This document shows positions 4,694-6,672 of a DNA stretch of 6,672 nucleotides, piece after piece. Under the pieces are notes generated by a model. The model was not told where the DNA came from and made no database searches. It saw only the letters and a list, made by a program, of their open reading frames with translations. The DNA comes from Bdellovibrionales bacterium. GTDB lineage: Bacteria > Bdellovibrionota > Bdellovibrionia > Bdellovibrionales > JAMPXM01. The stretch spans positions 1 through 6,672 of the forward strand of contig SXSP01000010.1 of assembly GCA_005792225.1 (NCBI GenBank), written 5' to 3'. The position numbers were made by a program, and so were the translations under genes. Position 1 is the stretch's first letter, and the number at the start of each line of letters is the position of its first letter.

Positions 4694-5950
4694 ATGACTC
4701 TCAAGAAACTTCTTCTCGCCGCCGGAGCTCTCACTCTCGTCGCGGCTTGCACGAACAACGATACAAATTCATCCGACGAACCGAGACCCCGAGCGAAGAC
4801 GACAGAACTCCCCGCACCGCAACCCGGAACTACGACGGAAGTTCGCGCGAACGTTGTCGGTTGGCCCGCCAATCGTACGCCTCTCGCACCCGAAGGTTTC
4901 GAAGTCGTTCGATTTGCCGCCGGCTTCGATAACCCGCGATGGATCTATGTCGGACCTGACGGCGACGTCTTCGTTTCGGAAGCCAACACATTGAAAGTCG
5001 CGCCGAGTGCCAATCGCATCACGCGCCTTCGAGACGAAGACGGAGACGGTGTCGCGGAGTTTCGCGAAATATTCGCCAGTGATCTCAACCAGCCACTCGG
5101 AATGTTGATTCTCGGCGATTCATTCTACGTCGCCGACACCGATGCCGTCTGGAGGTATCCTTATAAGAAGGGGCAAGCCTCACTCGATAAGAGCGCCCGC
5201 AAAAAAATCCTTACGCTTCCCGCCGGCGGATACAACAATCACTGGACGCGAAACCTGATTGCAAAGCCTGACGGCCAGAAGATCTACGTTTCGGTCGGCT
5301 CCGCGAGTAACGTGGGCGAATACGGAATGAAGGAAGAAATTCGCCGCGCGAATATTCTCGAAATCAATCCCGACGGATCGGGTGAGCGAGTGTTTGCTTA
5401 TGGTCTCCGAAACCCCGTAGGCATGGACTGGAACCCGGTGACCGGAGCCCTCTGGAGTGCTGTGAATGAACGAGATGAGCTCGGCGACGAACTCGTTCCG
5501 GATTATGTCACCAGTGTTCGCGAGGGGGGCTTCTATGGATGGCCCTATGCTTACATCGGAAACAACCCTGATCCGCGTTGGAATGGTCAGCGCTCCGACC
5601 TCATAGAGAAGTCGATTGTTCCCGACATCCTCGTCGGCAGCCACACGGCATCTCTCAGCCTGCTTTTTCAGAGAAGTGACAAGTTTCCCGCGGCGTACCG
5701 TGAAGGCTTATTCGTCAGCCAACACGGCTCATGGAATCGCAGCGAGCTCGCAGGTTATAAAGTTTTGTTTATCCCGTTCGCGAATGGAAGAGCGTCAGGC
5801 CCCGAGCAGGATTTCCTAAAAGGTTTTATCGTGAAGGAGGGAGAGATTGACGTCTACGGAAAACCCGTCGGACTTGCGCAGCTCCCGGGTGGGGAGCTGC
5901 TCGTCGCTGATGATTCCGGAAATACGGTCTGGCTCGTGCGAGCGAAGTGA
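4694..5950 (+). CDS. PQQ-dependent sugar (sorbosone-type) dehydrogenase family lipoprotein
   Basis: 418 residues. The N-terminal signal MTLKKLLLAAGALTLVAAC ends in a canonical lipobox VAAC (Cys19). Thr at +2 suggests an outer-membrane destination by the E. coli rule. A Ser/Pro/Thr-rich spacer (20-60) precedes a six-bladed beta-propeller of the soluble glucose/L-sorbosone dehydrogenase type (about 65-416). Visible motifs are NPRWIYVGPDGDVFVSEA (80-97), DEDGDGV (114-120, the family's Ca-like loop), NNHWTRNL (181-188, with His183 as the likely catalytic base), YGLRNPVGMDW (236-246, with Arg239 matching the cofactor-contacting Arg), NERDELGDELVPD (258-270), GGFYGWPYAYIG (278-289) and QHGSWNRS (343-350). 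Relatives oxidise sugar aldehydes or aldoses in the periplasm with pyrroloquinoline quinone, but many members have no proven substrate. AAGGA seven bases before the ATG supports the start. Its TGA stop abuts the stop of the convergent lipoprotein gene. No PQQ synthesis gene is in the window. Confidence 0.9.
   Translation: MTLKKLLLAAGALTLVAACTNNDTNSSDEPRPRAKTTELPAPQPGTTTEVRANVVGWPANRTPLAPEGFEVVRFAAGFDNPRWIYVGPDGDVFVSEANTLKVAPSANRITRLRDEDGDGVAEFREIFASDLNQPLGMLILGDSFYVADTDAVWRYPYKKGQASLDKSARKKILTLPAGGYNNHWTRNLIAKPDGQKIYVSVGSASNVGEYGMKEEIRRANILEINPDGSGERVFAYGLRNPVGMDWNPVTGALWSAVNERDELGDELVPDYVTSVREGGFYGWPYAYIGNNPDPRWNGQRSDLIEKSIVPDILVGSHTASLSLLFQRSDKFPAAYREGLFVSQHGSWNRSELAGYKVLFIPFANGRASGPEQDFLKGFIVKEGEIDVYGKPVGLAQLPGGELLVADDSGNTVWLVRAK
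5878..5900. other. Perfect nine-base hairpin inside the 3' end of the dehydrogenase gene
   Basis: GCAGCTCCC (5878-5886) pairs with GGGAGCTGC (5892-5900) around a five-base loop, about 50 bases before the abutting convergent stop codons. There is no T tract after it on the plus strand. On the minus strand a GGGTTTT run occurs somewhat downstream. It encodes part of the conserved LPGGELLVAD end of the dehydrogenase, so it may be a by-product of codons. A role in slowing or ending convergent transcription is possible but unsupported. Confidence 0.3.
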
Positions 5951-6484
5951 TTAACCTTCGCAAGAAAAGTGAGCGGTAATGGTCATTCGACCCCACCCCG
6001 CGCGATCTTCGCTGTCAGTACACTGAACGGAGCCTCGGATACCGGGGCTTCCGTCATTAGCTGGAAAGTATGTGCAAGTTGGCTGCGTCACGCGCGAGTT
6101 CTCGACGTTGAGAAATGCTTGATTCGTCATCTTCGAATCTTTTCCGCGAACGTCGGGAATGGTGACCGACAATCCCGTCAGAGGCTGACTCGTATTCAAA
6201 CCCCAGTCGGCCTTGTAGAAAGTCCCGAGAGATACGATACCCCAACCTTTCGGTGTCAATTCGCAATGGACTTCTCCGTATTCCGAACCGGTATCGAGTG
6301 CAAGACGTTGTCTTTTTTCAGAAGAGATATGACCGACGAAAGTGATGTCGCCCCGCCCCTTCGTTGTTTTTGACATTGAATTGCCGCCGCCTTCTCCAGA
6401 TCCGGCGCCACCGCTCCCGCCGCCTCCGCAAGCACCTAACGAAAGAACGGTCACGATCAGCAGAGAAGTTTTAAGGATTTGCAT
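5951..6484 (-). CDS. Lipoprotein of unknown function with Gly-rich linker and four further cysteines
   Basis: 177 residues. A clear lipoprotein signal MQILKTSLLIVTVLSLGAC has lipobox LGAC (Cys19), with Gly at +2. A flexible Gly/Ser tether (residues 20-35) follows, then a compact, probably beta-rich domain (about 45-177). That domain has Cys74 (VHCEL), Cys137 (PTCTY), Cys155 (VQCTD) and Cys175 (FSCEG), which could make two disulfides in the periplasm or outside the cell. Aromatic/Gly patterns such as PKGWGIVSLGTFYKADWG (78-95) suggest a beta sandwich or barrel, but I recognise no family. GGGAG nine bases before the ATG supports the start; that site lies at the end of the upstream gene. Only five bases separate it from that gene, so they form an operon. 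Its TAA stop is adjacent to the dehydrogenase stop. The lipoprotein call is secure; function is unknown. Confidence 0.85.
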   Translation of the reverse strand: MQILKTSLLIVTVLSLGACGGGGSGGAGSGEGGGNSMSKTTKGRGDITFVGHISSEKRQRLALDTGSEYGEVHCELTPKGWGIVSLGTFYKADWGLNTSQPLTGLSVTIPDVRGKDSKMTNQAFLNVENSRVTQPTCTYFPANDGSPGIRGSVQCTDSEDRAGWGRMTITAHFSCEG

Positions 6485-6489
6485 TTCAG

Positions 6490-6672
6490 TTATCTCCCAA
6501 CGCGCGAGTCGACATACGGAAGGACCGTTTCGATTCGCTGAATGTAGTTTGAAACCTGCTTTGTATTAAACTTCGAGACCGCGCGACAGTTTTTGCCGCT
6601 CGCATCACAAACATTCGGGCGGCTACACTGCAGTCGCGTGTCCTCATAAAAATCGACGGGATAACCGCTCAC
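6490..6672 (-). CDS. C-terminal fragment of a cysteine-containing protein of unknown function (cut by the window edge)
   Basis: Only the last 60 residues are visible. The frame is open to the right edge, where the first codon is GTG, so the start most likely lies beyond the window. The fragment has three clustered cysteines (LQCSRPNVCDASGKNC, residues 14-29 of the fragment), which suggests an exported disulfide-bonded or metal-binding protein. A helical tail, VSNYIQRIETVLPYVDSR, follows. It ends five bases before the start of the downstream lipoprotein gene and contains that gene's ribosome site, so the two are co-transcribed and may both be envelope proteins. I recognise no family. Confidence 0.65.
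   Translation of the reverse strand: MSGYPVDFYEDTRLQCSRPNVCDASGKNCRAVSKFNTKQVSNYIQRIETVLPYVDSRVGR

Noticed and set aside
5180..5644. 154-residue minus-strand frame inside the dehydrogenase gene
   Set aside because: Antisense to conserved propeller motifs; no ribosome site or family features.

Overview
The window most likely comes from a Gram-negative bacterium. Three encoded proteins look like exported lipoproteins, one gene is a proteobacterial-type YciH/SUI1 factor, and another is a zinc-free type B ribosomal protein L31. One lipoprotein carries an unusual Phe-Gln-Asn-Cys signal-peptide end (FQNC), which I associate from memory with Bdellovibrio and relatives (Bdellovibrionota). That placement is an inference, not proven by the sequence. 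No rRNA, tRNA, CRISPR array, transposase or phage gene is visible. Genes are tightly packed and no gap exceeds about 155 bases.

Layout. (1) 2-2081, plus strand: a 5'-truncated membrane-anchored or secreted protein of unknown function overlaps by 17 bases a lipoprotein with a C39-like papain-fold cysteine peptidase domain, a Pro/Gln/Asn linker and two DUF4214-like repeats. (2) 2144-2398, plus: zinc-independent ribosomal protein L31. A GC hairpin past its stop lies inside the end of the convergent gene. (3) 3756-2418, minus: a two-gene operon, again with a 17-base overlap. It encodes a SWIM zinc-finger/J-domain protein followed by a stand-alone LON substrate-binding-domain protein. (4) 3822-4178, plus, divergent from that operon: a YciH/SUI1 translation factor. 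(5) 4275-4541, plus: an 88-residue single-pass membrane protein ending at a textbook intrinsic terminator. (6) 4694-5950, plus: a lipoprotein of the PQQ-dependent sugar (sorbosone) dehydrogenase family. (7) 6672-5951, minus: a truncated cysteine-containing protein followed after 5 bases by a Gly-rich-linker lipoprotein. The latter's stop codon directly abuts the dehydrogenase stop codon.

How they fit. Genes 2-5 have a housekeeping flavour: ribosome (L31), initiation (SUI1) and protein quality control (J-domain plus LON domain). The flanks encode envelope or periplasmic proteins. The most unusual pieces are the SWIM-J / LON-domain gene pair and the C39-like peptidase fused to DUF4214 repeats and paired with an unknown membrane protein. 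No clear defence or mobile system is present. All family calls rest on motif reading alone.
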